Positions 44,591-56,329 of a DNA stretch of 64,000 nucleotides are shown piece by piece. Origin of the DNA: Echinarachnius parma (Eukaryota; Echinodermata; Echinoidea; Clypeasteroida; Echinarachniidae); NCBI GenBank assembly GCA_037951105.1, contig JBAMJV010009059.1, positions 1-64,000 on the forward strand, read 5' to 3'. Both the position numbers and the translations under genes were made by a program. The number at the start of each line of letters is the position of its first letter. Position 1 is the first letter of the stretch. The notes beneath the pieces were generated by a model. It was given only the letters and a program-made list of their open reading frames with translations, was not told the origin of the DNA and made no database searches.

Positions 44591-45684
44591 CATACACACA
44601 TATAAACATGCATCGCGTACTTAATGTTATAGCATAAAATTGTATTATTTTGTATTATTATCATCCAAAATGGAATATTAACCAAGCACACACGAAAGTA
44701 CACCATTAATCCATGACATATCATAAACACTACCCACTCCAATACATACACAATCAGAGTCGGTTATTTGTTTACTACATGTATAGCGAAATACCATAAC
44801 ACTCGTTTACAATTTCAAAATGATTTGAACAAAAGAGGTTATATTATATTCGGGGTACCCTCTTTTCATACGGGGATCATACACTTTATGACCAACATCA
44901 ACCCCACGGAACTGTACAAAGATCAATTAATAGAGCAGTAGTGTAAACGATACATAGTTTACTCTGACCATGATGGCATAATTATATACTAAACAACCAT
45001 ACAAACATCGAAACTATATCCTGTTTTCATGTTCTCAGCTACTATATATGACTTCATATCCATGCTCAATTATAGTGTATTATTTTTGCTGATTCATACG
45101 TCAGTTTTTTTTTCTTTATTATCCTGAAGTAGACTTTGTACCAGGAAATCATCTTGTTATGATGGCTTTTTACAATTCGCAACTATTCTTAGAATGCGTT
45201 AATTTACCCCCCAAACCGAAAACTATATACATTTATTATAATAGGCCTAAAAACTCTCTGGGAATAAACAAACTTTATGTAATCCAAATCTAAAATATAA
45301 TGTTCTGTTATTATTATTTACAATTATCACGTGACACATGATTAAAACAAAACACAACGTACGTTATAGATATAGGTGTTGAAGTTTATTACGTATCAAA
45401 TACATTTCTCAGTAAAAAAAAACAATCACATTTTGGAATTGAAAGACTTTATTACATAATAAACTAATACTAACCATTCACACACACAAAACGTTTAACA
45501 CGAACAAATCTTATTACACACAAATTACATTCAAGATGCCTATGCAATAATAGAAATGTTGCAATAATGTCTGCTAAACTGCAGAAATCGTTTGAAATAA
45601 AATAGTTGCACATTTTGATATTTGAAAGACTCAGGGCATCGTACAAATAATGGTGATGCACTCTTACAAAACATTTAACGTTTC

Positions 45685-46217
45685 AAGGGATAGTTGAGTT
45701 TTGGTATAGAGGGCGCTACACAATTTTTTTGGGGTGAGATAATCAAAAACTGAGTGTTAAATTTGAAAGAGCATACAGTTTTAATGACAGAATAAACTTT
45801 ATTTGATCAAAATCGGTTCAGAAATGGCTGAATTATCCCTAAACATAACCATTTGTAATAAATGTGGGGCCCCACAATAATTCAATATTTTTGAACCAGC
45901 TGTTATTTTTTTTAATGCTTCCTTCTTTCAAATATTAACAAAATAGGTCATTAATCAGTTGTTAATTATCTTTAAAAAAATCTAATATTGTATTTAAAAT
46001 GGTTGAAACCAATGATTTTTCATAGAGCGCCCTCTTGTGTTTTAATGGCTTTTTAAATTATAGCAGGCTTTTTACTTAGGCGTTTGTAATTTGCAATTCC
46101 TTTCGAGCATGGTGGAGTTATAACTATTAGTTTGCAATATAATGGTGCAGGTTTTGGTTACTTAAATTCAGTTTGACCAAAACTGTACTCTCTTTAACAA
46201 AACTCAACTATCCCTTT
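45685..46217. mobile_element. TIR element 'aagggatagttgagttttg'
   Basis: Ends aagggatagttgagtttt and aaaactcaactatcccttt, ~533 bp apart. The interior is AT-rich with no ORF. Confidence 0.75.
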
Positions 46218-46560
46218 AATTTTCTTATAATTATAACATTCCGGTTCGCGTTTTCTATTCATGCTATAAATGTATTCATCTTTAAATATTCATGCCATAA
46301 GAGTAAATGCAATTGAATAATATAGTTTAACAAACCTGAAATACCTCTACTGACTCATTATGATAAAATTGTGAATACGTTTTTAATATACACAAAACCT
46401 GAAATACATAATCATAAAGAACGCAGCAATTGAATATCGATGTGTTATAAGCCCTGCAATGTATTCATCTATTAAAATGCCTACAGAAAACTTTCTGTAA
46501 AGAAAATTAATATTATAATTGATGCATCCCGCTTTAAAAATGACATTACGTGTTTTGACC

Positions 46561-47052
46561 TAAAGTGCGTATCTCGCCGGCGGAGACGTCGCCGCGACTG
46601 CCGCGACTGATCAGTCGCGGTATATAGTTGCGGCGACTAGGGAGACCCGAAAATGGTTTGCAATCTCACCAAGGCGAAGTCTCGGAGACGTCTCCGCGAC
46701 GTATCCATGGGAGCAGGAACAAACTGTACCAAATGATAAAGAACTCAGTCACGTGGTCTCTAAAGTGGGTCAAGCAACGTCAAGTAGTGTCGCGGAGACG
46801 TCTCCGCAACGTCTCCTCTCAGTCGCCTTGGTCTCCAGTAGGTCGCGGCGACGCCTCCCCAGTCGCGGACAAAATTAGTCTCCGCGACTGATGGAGAGTC
46901 TCCAAAAAAATCGAACATGTTTGATTTTCCCACGACTCCCCGGAGACCCGGCTAGTCTCCAGCAGACGTCGCGGCGACGTCTCCGCGACCAGCGGAGACT
47001 GAGTCGCCAACTGGTCGCCAACTAGTCTCCAGCCCGGTGAGATACCACCTTT
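46561..47052. mobile_element. TIR element filled with GTCGCGGAGACG repeats
   Basis: The ends taaagtgcgtatctcgccgg and ccggtgagataccaccttta are inverse. The GC-rich interior has many copies of gtcgcggagacgtctccgc and related tctccgcgac / agtctcc pieces in both orientations, a marked contrast with its surroundings. Confidence 0.8.
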
Positions 47053-47839
47053 AGTGAACTATTAGTGCGTATTGTCATTATGTGTCATGAATGAATGGAG
47101 TGCAAGATTAGTGGCCAAACACGACGCCGTGCGTGTGCGCATATAGGATCATGATTGTATGCAGTAATCGCTCCTGCCGCGACGCCATGCGTGCGCGCAA
47201 TAGAATACCAGTAATCGCTTGCGCTCTGTGTCTTTTCGATGAACGATAGAGTTGTGTATACCAGCTCTATTTTCATCGCAATTAACTGTTCCTCGCTATA
47301 CAGTGCGTACAAACATATGCATGATAATTGACTCATCGAATATTTGTCCGTGATTGGGATTATAGAGCGCAATAATGTATTTTGAGGCAGCAGACATTGG
47401 AGATAAAAAGTAATGTATATATCGGGATACCGTTAGACCACAAAAGCGTCTGATTAGGAACACGGGAAAGCGATAATAAAAGAGATAACGATGATATAAA
47501 TAGCATCTTCCTGTGACAATGAGAACATTGAGAATGTTGTAAAATGGTTAATGTTGACATCAGGAAATGTCGGGTAAGATAACAGTTCAATAGTTTCAAC
47601 ATTACCTTAGCCTTAGGACAGACAGATCAACTGAATAAATTCAAATTACACCATGCGCAACGATCTGAACAATTCAAATCAAAATAAACATCACGTAAAT
47701 TACAGATAAACTTTCCCCAGCATCATGAGCATGGTGTGTCTAAATGAAACAAAACACAACTTTGTTGCTATCTCAGTCTTAAGTCGCAATGTCAAAATCA
47801 AGAAAACAAATCGAAAGTCATGATTATTCCGAAATCTGA

Positions 47840-48495
47840 TCATAAATTTGTTGATCTGCTCATTTCAGTCTCGCTACTCGTGTTTTCTGTGAGTTGCACG
47901 GTATCACCACTCTCATGTCCGCCTAAATCACTGGCATGCTCCTCCTCTATCATCCCGCCTGAGTCCCGCGGTTCATCAGCACTCTGTCCCACCGCAGTCA
48001 TTTCATGTTGGACTACTGTAGACGGTTCATGATGTGACGAACTCGCTTGCTGCTGCTGCTGCTCATGTTCCAAATCGATTCTTACCGACGGAGACAGATT
48101 AGGCGCCGACATCATCGCCTCATCGTAGGTGGGCGGCGGCGGTAGGTGCGTGTACGGTGGATAGTGCGACGTCGTCGTCTTCAACGCAAACGGGCCGCGG
48201 AACGAATACCCGGTCTCCCGCATGGATCCAACCAGCGGCATGGCCATGGACGTGGAGGCCATGTGCATCGACGCTCCGGGGCGCAGCGCCGAGCGGAACG
48301 TCCCCACTTGGTAGAAATTTCGCTGGTCCCCGCGTGCCGATTGCACGCTGTAGGGTGGGTCGCCGCGGTTTGGCTGGAGCAGCGAACAGCGGTCGTTGCA
48401 TTTCTTTAGGCACTTGTAGAACCAGGCGCAGCAGGCGATAAGACCGAGGACGGTGAAGATGGCCAGCATCCACGGGAACAACTGGGAAAGATCAG
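47840..48495 (-). CDS. Second PPxY membrane protein, last exon
   Basis: Minus-strand acceptor cccgatcccatgcag; stop at 47842-47840. 217 codons plus two bases. Cys residues CC and C-x3-C just after the helix could be palmitoylated (inference). GC-rich coding sequence. Confidence 0.85.
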
Positions 48496-49859
48496 CTGCA
48501 TGGGATCGGGGAAGGGAAAAATAGACATCATTTACCTATTTAATCATGATTTTTGATTTGATTTTTTGATGATCAAGCTGTCGATGTGTATTATAAATTT
48601 CATTGATACTGTATATATTGCATTTTAATTCTTACATGACTGCATGTGTCAGAATAACACTAATCATACAATGTAAGTATACATGAGGATGTAAATGACA
48701 TTTAGATTTTCTGTGCATCTGCTCAAATTGTCCATTTCCACCAACAAAATAGCACAAAATTACCGCACGTACACGGTTATATGGTATCCAGGGCAACACA
48801 ATGTTATGGTAACTTGCCGATTGGTCTACAGCCATTTGGTCTACTCCCATTTGGTCTACTAGAAAATTATAAATTTGGGGCTTATGATTATAATTATGGA
48901 TTATGATTAGGGTTAGGGGTGTGTATTAGGGTTAGGGTTAGGTTTTGGGTTAGGGATCATGTTTGGAGTTGGGGAAATTGAAGTTAAAAGCATCAGGTAG
49001 TAGACCAAATAATAATAATAATATACATTTATATAGCGCAAATTGCAAAGAGCCTCTAAGCGCGTAAAAAATTATTTAATTATTATTACCCATGGTCATC
49101 AGGTACATTTGAAACCCACACAACGATATTGCATACTTTCTCAACTCCCCAGGGAGCATACTAGCCGAGCTGCCACTGATGATGGCGCTACATCACCCGA
49201 CAAAATTGAATAGTAGACCAACTGAGTGTAGACCAAGTGAACATAAACCCAATATTATTTGCATGAATGATGTTGTCGATTATACTCCTCTGCTATATAT
49301 CCAATTATTTTAAAGAGAATATAATTGATTTTGTAACAAATTATTGTTCAGCAGACCATTGAAAACGTTATTATAATAACTTTAATACCTAGTGTTTGTT
49401 CAAAATGATCAGTATGATGAACCCCGTGTTCACACGAATCAGCAGCTGACTATAGAATCAGCTTCTCATTAAAAATTCCTATGGCAAGCCCTTTGTGTAA
49501 AAACTAGATAAACTATGTTTTTCTCAGATACACTCAGTTTTTCTCAGATAAACTCAGTTTATCACCAGATAGACAGAGTCTATCAACTGATAAACTGAGT
49601 TTTTCTAATAAACTGTGTTTATCTGGAGATAAACTGAGTTTATCTGAGAAAAACTGAGTTTATCTGAGAAAACAGAGTGTATCTATTTGTTACACAAAGG
49701 GCTTGCCATTAGTCATGATTCTTTAGTCATGATTAAAGGGATGAAAATTTGTTGTTTGTGAACACGCTGGAAATAATGCTTACCGTGGAACATGATTGTT
49801 GGACAGGTAATACACTGGATGCAACTAGTTCCTTTAACCAGCGGTAACTGTTGTTTAAC
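47840..49859 (-). CDS. Second membrane protein with a PPxY tail (3' part of gene)
   Basis: Joined as 49859-49784 and 48495-47840 on the minus strand. The last exon gives DLSQLFPWMLAIFTVLGLIA (helix, continuing CCAWFYKCLKKCNDRC) and a ~190-residue cytoplasmic tail with LPPPPTYDEAM (one PPxY), NRGDPPYSV, a Gln run (from CAG repeats) and a Glu/Ser-rich end, SSETEMSRSTNL. The upstream exon gives VKQQLPLVKGTSCIQCITCP and TIMFH, a Cys-rich juxtamembrane ectodomain. The helix exon starts in the same phase as in the neighbouring PPxY gene, and the topology is alike; a paralogous or functionally paired origin is inference. No signal peptide exon was found, and I do not recognise the family. Confidence 0.7.
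48808..49249. mobile_element. Family L repeat, copy 1, with a ~200-bp insertion
   Basis: The ends carry ttggtctacagccatttggt and the inverse gtagaccaa-ctg-gtgtagaccaag. The middle has gattagggttagggg / ttagggttaggttt (telomere-like). A block at about 49010-49212 starting (aat)n tatacatttatatagcgc is absent from copy 2 and is a separate insertion. Confidence 0.75.
49480..49711. mobile_element. TIR element with an internal agataaactgagttt palindrome array
   Basis: The ends tatggcaagccctttgtgta and tacacaaagggcttgccatt are inverse. Between them about a dozen half-units of ataaactgagttt(at) alternate in both orientations, so the whole element can fold many ways. Confidence 0.85.
49784..49859 (-). 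CDS. Second PPxY membrane protein, possible upstream exon
   Basis: Minus-strand acceptor tttatcctgcag and donor TTCCACG|gtaagc. The phase fits the last exon, and the reading is Cys-rich (CIQCITC). The start is uncertain because the same frame stays open upstream to a TGA. Confidence 0.4.
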
Positions 49860-50089
49860 CTGCAGGATAAATTGGAGCTCCTTTATGCCGCGGCGACGAA
49901 GCTCAGCGTAACCCTTTTGCTGACGTCACAAGAGTCACGTGCTACCATGTTCGTCATAATATTACAGGATGGGCGAATCTCGGGTTTCTGTGAGAAAAGA
50001 AGATAAATTGTATTTAGTGAAGGGAACATTATAGTCACGAATAGTGGAATGCACATCACCAGGTACCGACTGTTGTCATTGAACTGTTT

Positions 50090-50600
50090 AATTATAGTCA
50101 CGTGATATAAGTGTAGGCCGGTTGTTAGTTTTCAGGAAGGACGAATCACGATTTTCTATAAGAAAATAAGAGAAAATGGTAATATATATACAAAGGGAAC
50201 ATTGGTCACGAATAATTGAATACATCTAACCATGCTAACCAGGTACCGACTGTTGTCATTGGACTATACTAGCTAGTCACTTGTCGTGATACAATTGTAG
50301 GTTCGTTAGTTTTCAGGAAGGGCGAATCTTGATTTTCTGTAAGAAAAGATGGTGGATATATAGGAAGGGATCGGAATAGAAAGGAGAATATACATCACGA
50401 ATAATACACCTAATATAGTTAATGTTGTCATTGGACTATAGTGACGTGATACGTCATGTAGGTTCGTTAGTTTTCCGGAAGGGCGAATCTAGAATTCTGG
50501 AGAAAAAAAACACAGGAATTTAAATAGGAAGGGGAATCGAAAGGGGAACATATTTCGTATGAATCATATACACTGAACCAGGTAGCCTATACTGTTTTCA
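50090..50600. repeat. Tandem degenerate units of ~150-170 bp
   Basis: Units sharing gttcgttagttttcaggaag, gggcgaatct and atagtcacgtgat-type pieces recur near 50110, 50290 and 50455, with a first member near 49970. Confidence 0.65.
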
Positions 50601-50806
50601 TGGGGGACAAGCGCTCGAAACAGACCCAACTCAAATTCCCTTTTCGCGATTGCGTTTTATTTTTTTGTTTTTGTTTGCTAAATACCGTCTTCACATCATA
50701 TTATAATGATTATTTAGCCCCCATAATGATGAAAGTATACTGATTCTGGAATAGTACATTTTTACAAACTTACTTTAGATTATCATCAATACCCAGCTAG
50801 CCACCT

Positions 50807-51488
50807 GTGGCCATATTCATAAAAGCCCGATAGCCTATCTGTCAGCTAGGCCTTATCTCCTTGCCAAAATGCCAGTTTGGACGTTAACTAGCGGGGAACT
50901 CACGCAACTCGCTTGGGTGATCACCTTTGTTTTCACAAACCAGTGCACAACACACACGTGCATGGATATGTCATTAGTAATGTGTGTAGATTTTGCACGC
51001 TGTCTATGCCCTTACCATATCGACCAATAAACGAGCGTCTAAGCCCTGTAATACAATAGCCATTTAAAATCTTCGTAGCGGGTTGCTAAATCGTAATTCA
51101 AGAAGCACTGCTAACCATACCGATAACAAGCTAACAACTCGGATGATCTAATTTATTCATCGTGGCTGTCATGGTAACATTCCATCTGTTGCAAGTTTGT
51201 TTGACATCGCATAAAAGCGCAGTTTACTCGAACGTGTGAATGAACGAATTGTTCCTTATTGTTCCAATCATAAAAGCGTCTTATTGAGTTTGTTATGTGT
51301 TCTACAACGTGATACAGTAAGGGGGGGTAGTAGAACATAATTGTCTTATCTGGGGTAAACGGGGGGGGGGGGGGGGGGGGGGAGGGGGGGGGGGAGGGTG
51401 GTAACTTGTGTCCAAAACAAAAAGCTTGCTATAATTCCTAAATGTAAGTGTGTTACTGTAGATATGAGCGTGAGTAGAAATGATGTTT

Positions 51489-51521
<33 letters not shown>

Positions 51522-52450
51522 AGGGATCACGCGTAAGCACATGTTTTCATAGCCACCCCAATGAAGTAAAACCAAATACATCTCCCTTCTCATTACGATC
51601 AAGCTCCGCCACGCTTATAATATGATAGCATGACAAGGGAAACTATTCAATTGCAGTGAAAACAGAAACGAAATTGCATTAAATAGTATTTAGTATTATA
51701 TAGATAGATTCATCAAAACAGAATTGAAATCACATAAAATCAATCCGAACTGCAAAAGTAAGCTAATATGTCACAAAAAGGACAAATAAAGGCAAATTAC
51801 TCTCCAGATAAAAACATGTAATTTAAGCAGATAAAAATGTTATTGCTGAAGTACAAGGATGCTAGGACAAACACGGAAAAGTATATTACTTGGGGAACTA
51901 TTTTGAACTAACATCACGCTATCATAAAAAAAATCTCTAATATCCCTTATTCGAATATTCTCCTTGCCATATGTTCACGATCGCGCCACACGCATATACA
52001 CACACAAACCGGGCAGATTGTTACTTGCTAGCAATTTAGAGGTACATCAGAGTACCTCTAAATTTTTGGTCCAGTGTCGCTAAAATTTGTCCTATCTGGC
52101 TTTGGTGAATAAGAAAAAATTAGCTGGGTGTTAGGTCGTCATTCAACTTCACGCCTTTGTTGTAAGTCCAACAAAGCTCTATTCAGAACGTCCCGCATAA
52201 ATAGATTTCAATGCATTTAGTCGGCACCGCAGATCTATTGTTGTAATTGTTCGCATTTCGACTAACAATGTCGTGGAATACCAAATGCTTGTGGAATTTA
52301 GACAGATGGGTTGTCATGCTAGGCCAGCCCTTGACTACGATAGCGAATTTAGCCTATCGGCCTTTTGTGAATACCAGTTAAGCCTAGCGGACATCGAAAT
52401 CGTAATTTGATCAACCAACTAGCTTATCGGGGTTTTATGAATATGGCCAC
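50807..52450. mobile_element. ~1.6-kb TIR element containing two poly-G tracts
   Basis: The ends gtggccatattcataaaagc and ggttttatgaatatggccac are inverse over ~32 bp (also gatagcc/agctatc-like). Inside are poly-G runs at 51361-51382 and 51499-51521 and a small hairpin at 52030-52065. No transposase ORF, so it is non-autonomous or decayed. Confidence 0.65.
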
Positions 52451-53235
52451 TGAAGTCGGGCCGATGTCGGAAGTTGGTTGCCGGATGTCGGCATATCGCC
52501 GTTGGCTCGAGGTTAAAATGTCCGCCAGCCCAACATCGTCACTATACGTCATTTTTGTGATATATTGGCATAACGTCATTTTCCGACAATGGCCCAACAC
52601 TGTTCATTTATTTGGTCATCATTGTATAGCGGTTTCACTCCGAATGTAATATCACATTTTAGTATAGGTTTTAGTATAGGTATAGGGAAATTAAATTTGA
52701 CACGACCGAGTTTATCATCTCAATGTTCTTCACATTTTCGAAAGTTAATATTTTTGATCGATTTTAAATTTGCAATTAACTTACTTCCTGTTTGTTTTAC
52801 GTTACATTTTAGTTTTCTTATATTGTATATCAATGTTGTGATATCTGTTTTGAATATGTGTATATAGATCTGTATATATTTGTTATATTGTGCTAAATGT
52901 GATTTTCTTCAATACCCTTCGACAGGGGTGACATGAGAAATAAAACATTGAACATTGCAATAGGCCCATATTCCGTAGTTTTTTTTTTTTTAGTCATGCA
53001 GGGTTGAGTAAATAAGTTCCTCAAATTAACTGTTTCCAGATTACTAAATCTGTGGACTTTAAACAAGGAATATTATTATACGTCTTTAACATAAATTCGC
53101 TTATGTTTAGACAAACATATTGAGCCATAGATCTACGTACCATGGTTACGGCCGACAAAATATGTTTTTAGTCAGGGAACCTTCCATTCTGATGCACCCG
53201 AACATATACAAATGAAACAATCTGATACAATTACA

Positions 53236-53361
53236 CGTGGGCGTAGATACTTACGTAATACCTATTCATCGGGGGGGGGGGGGGGGGTGAATGAATAGAA
53301 TCTATTAATTCACCCCCCCCCCCCCCCGATGAATAGGTATCAATGACAGATCCACGCCCAT
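53236..53361. mobile_element. Family I foldback, copy 2, with poly-G/poly-C stem
   Basis: The arms gggcgtagatacttacgtaa and gacagatccacgccc, with tacctattcatcggggg mirrored by cccccgatgaataggta. The G and C runs (each ~15) pair in the hairpin. Related to 39874-39974. Confidence 0.85.
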
Positions 53362-53649
53362 GCAACATAAGCCATCTAGAGCCAGGCTCAAACTTTTGTT
53401 ACTGTTTACAAAGTAATGTACCTGTTCAAATATTTCTTCTTCCTTAATGTTTACTTCTGTTTCATTTCTATGCGTTTTGAGACTATTATTTTTCGATTTA
53501 TACAAAATGTGTCCAGTTCGTGTTTATCGGCGTTGTGCTCTCACCCCCTTCGAGCAAGGCATAAACAACCAATCGCAACCTGCCCACTTCAATCGTAAAT
53601 ATATTTTGAACGAAATGAAAAGAAAAAAATGAAAAACCGAAACCTGTTC

Positions 53650-54122
53650 CGCGATTTTATTGTTAATATGAATATGACAAGGTATGAGAGAACCACTAGA
53701 GTTCCAAGTAAGTTTTGAGGATTTGGACAATGTGACTAAATCCCTTTTCAGGGATCTAGTAACATTGTCCAAATCGACAAAATCTTACTTAGAACTCCGT
53801 GGTTCTCTCATACCTTGTTGTGTTCGTATTACCAATATCAGCACGGAACGTGTTTTTTTGTTTAAAATTCCCCTTTCGTTAAAAAGATATTTAAGATTGA
53901 AGTGTTAATATGTTTAATTATCCACTGGAAAAAAGTTATAACTGTGTGTTGGCGAATATCACTCATTGCATTTTTTTTGCTCGTTTCTTTCAATTTAACG
54001 TGATTTGTTCTCACATTACTCAGTGAGTCAGTGGACATAATTATCGAATCATAACACTACACGTTTATCAACCATTCATCATTTTTGTGCACATGTCAAC
54101 ATAGTTACTAGATCCCTTTAAG
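53650..54122. mobile_element. Family B copy 6 with an inverted partial copy at its left end
   Basis: The region 53650-53745 is the inverse of a B left end. It abuts a full B element (53748-54122) ending gttactagatccctttaa, giving a head-to-head arrangement around tcccttttcaggga. Confidence 0.8.
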
Positions 54123-54672
54123 CCCCCATAATTAGCATGATTAGGTATTGGGTAGATGCCAACCCTCGAGACATTTTTAGAAACATAATGACGTACAAGA
54201 AACATTGCAAAACTCGATTTGACAGAATGTATATATATCGTTTGTGTAAAGTAGAAGGAAGCAAATTACATGCGTATAACATATATTAAGCAATATATTT
54301 CGGTTTGGGTATAATGTTACACTTGTATATTAGTTAGAATAAGATCAAATAATTCTCCTCAAACATGTTACTAACAATTTTAATTATGGTTATTTGTATA
54401 ACTCTTTCCATCGTTATGTTCAAAAAAGTATTTCTGTACAATTTGTATTTATGATGGATCAATACAATCCCAGTAGTATATAAACATATTCAATAGCCTA
54501 AGTATATAATATATCAGTTCGTCATGTTCTTGATGACTCGGCAATTTATGCCAGCCAACATAATTATTGATTTATTATTATTTTTGGCAAGCCTTCCCTG
54601 TATCGAAGACATAAATGGAACTTGACAAATTCCAGACAACATACTAATTGAGCGATAAGTCATGTTAGAAAC

Positions 54673-54699
54673 GGGGGGGGGGGGGGGGGGGGGGGGGGG
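54673..54699. repeat. Poly-G tract (~27)
   Basis: An uninterrupted G run directly beside the SINE remnant at 54700. Confidence 0.9.
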
Positions 54700-54815
54700 C
54701 TGGTTGCAGACGCGTTCAATCAATTTTGATAATTTACGTCTGGGACTGCCCTTTATCGTCATTATCTGAGAGATGCAGCCAGGGTTCGAACCCGGGCCGA
54801 TGATTGCTAATTATA
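54700..54815 (-). mobile_element. tRNA-derived SINE remnant, copy 2
   Basis: On the minus strand it has cccgggttcgaaccctgg (B-box) and a tail ending ttgattgaacgcgtctgcaa, matching 16640-16805. The A-box end is lost. Confidence 0.55.
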
Positions 54816-55158
54816 AAAGAGCATTAATGAATGCGTAAGAATCAGGAAAAACTATAGGATGACTGCTGGAATGGAGTCTCCGTGGCGACGGTTGCTTCAG
54901 GCTGACCGATCAATGAAGTTTATTAAAGAGAACCCAATATAGAGTTGGTTATTTCTGACTAGGTGGGGTAAGACTCAGGGGTTGGGTTATCGCCGACAGA
55001 ATGACCCCCTCCCCTACAATGCCCTAATTCATTGGGCGGGAAACGAGGTGAATTTAATTTAGTTTGTCCGATAGACGGAAGGACATGTATGCATTCTAAC
55101 GGCGTTATTAGAATAATAGCTTTCAGTACAATCTGACTAATATTACTAATATCAAAAC

Positions 55159-55370
55159 GGTAACTTGCCATTTGGTCTACAGCCATTTAGTCTACTAGAA
55201 AATTATTAATTCGGGAGCTTATGATTATAATTAGGGATTATGATTAGGGTTAGGGTTAGGTTTGGGGTTAGGGAGCGTGTTTGAAGTTGGGGAAATTGAA
55301 GTTAAAGGCATCGGGTAGCAGACCAAATGGGTTGTAGACCAACTGGGTGTAGACCAAGTGAACATAAACC
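55159..55370. mobile_element. Family L repeat, copy 2
   Basis: An intact short version of 48808-49249 without the inner insertion: taacttgccatttggtctac to gtgtagaccaagtgaacata, with gattagggttagggttagg in the middle. Confidence 0.8.
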
Positions 55371-55669
55371 ATTAAAACTATCGAGTGAATAAATAAAATG
55401 GCTCATATATTGACCTACATGCACATATCATTACGACAACCCTCCGTCGGAGTGCATTGGTCATGGCGATATATGAGTATTATGAGTATTACTTTTGTCT
55501 GTCTCATTCTAACTTTATAGGTGTACCATTTTCATATTACAGTTAGTACCACCTCTCTCATCTCGCTCTATCCTTCTTACATTTCATTATTCATGAAAGC
55601 GTTCCTTGGTGTAAAGTGTAAGTACGTGAATGATGACCAATCAACCACGCCAGGTTGCTAATTTATTGT

Positions 55670-55980
55670 TTGTATAAAAAAAGACAGATAGAATCAGCAA
55701 TGAAAGATTGTTAGAGACAGTTGGAGAAGAGCGGGAAACTGATTGGAATCATCCAGAACAGAAAGAGGACATGTATTGGGTGCATGGCATACAACATTAG
55801 ACACAACAGTTTGCTCAGACTGGTAGAAGGAATAATAAGAGGAAAAAGATCAAGAGGAAGGAAACGCATCATGATATTGGACTCTGTTAAGAATGGCCCA
55901 TATGGAGACTTCAAAAGAAGAGCCATGAGGAGAGAGGTGTGATGGACCTGCTCCTGAGCAGAATCACCAGAAGAAGATAA
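55670..55980 (+). pseudogene. Fragment of a reverse-transcriptase element C-terminus
   Basis: The frame reads RKRTCIGCMAYNIRHNSLLR, then EGIIRGKRSRGRKRIMIL, in the style of the C-terminal segment of many non-LTR reverse transcriptases (usually ending with a G-K-R-G-R-G-R block). It is short, with stops before and after. Confidence 0.55.
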
Positions 55981-56329
55981 AAAAAGGGCTCCAAACTAGC
56001 TTCTGACTCTATGAGGTCTGAAACCATTTTTATAATTAATTGTGGAACCGCTCCATTTCTGTTTGTTATTTTGTGTATTTTGAAACTTGAATTGCATTGA
56101 ATTGAAAATAGTTCAGCGGATGATAAACGAGTTAACGACTCATCGGACTATAACTCCCGCCCCCCCCCCCCCCCCACCCCACTCCGGGGTCGGAGGGACC
56201 GCATGCGCTCCGGTAAAGGGGTACATTTCGCGCAATAAAGTCCGGCCCGAGAATTGTAAAAAGGGAATGTATTTTGAATGTATTATTTGAAAATCATAGA
56301 AAAATTGATAAAATATTTTGTGTGCAACG

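Noticed and set aside
48120-48473. Alternative ORFs of 117, 94 and 87 codons on both strands over the second PPxY exon
   Set aside because: These are shadows of a GC-rich coding exon; only one frame gives a membrane helix followed by a PPxY tail and fits the acceptor phase.
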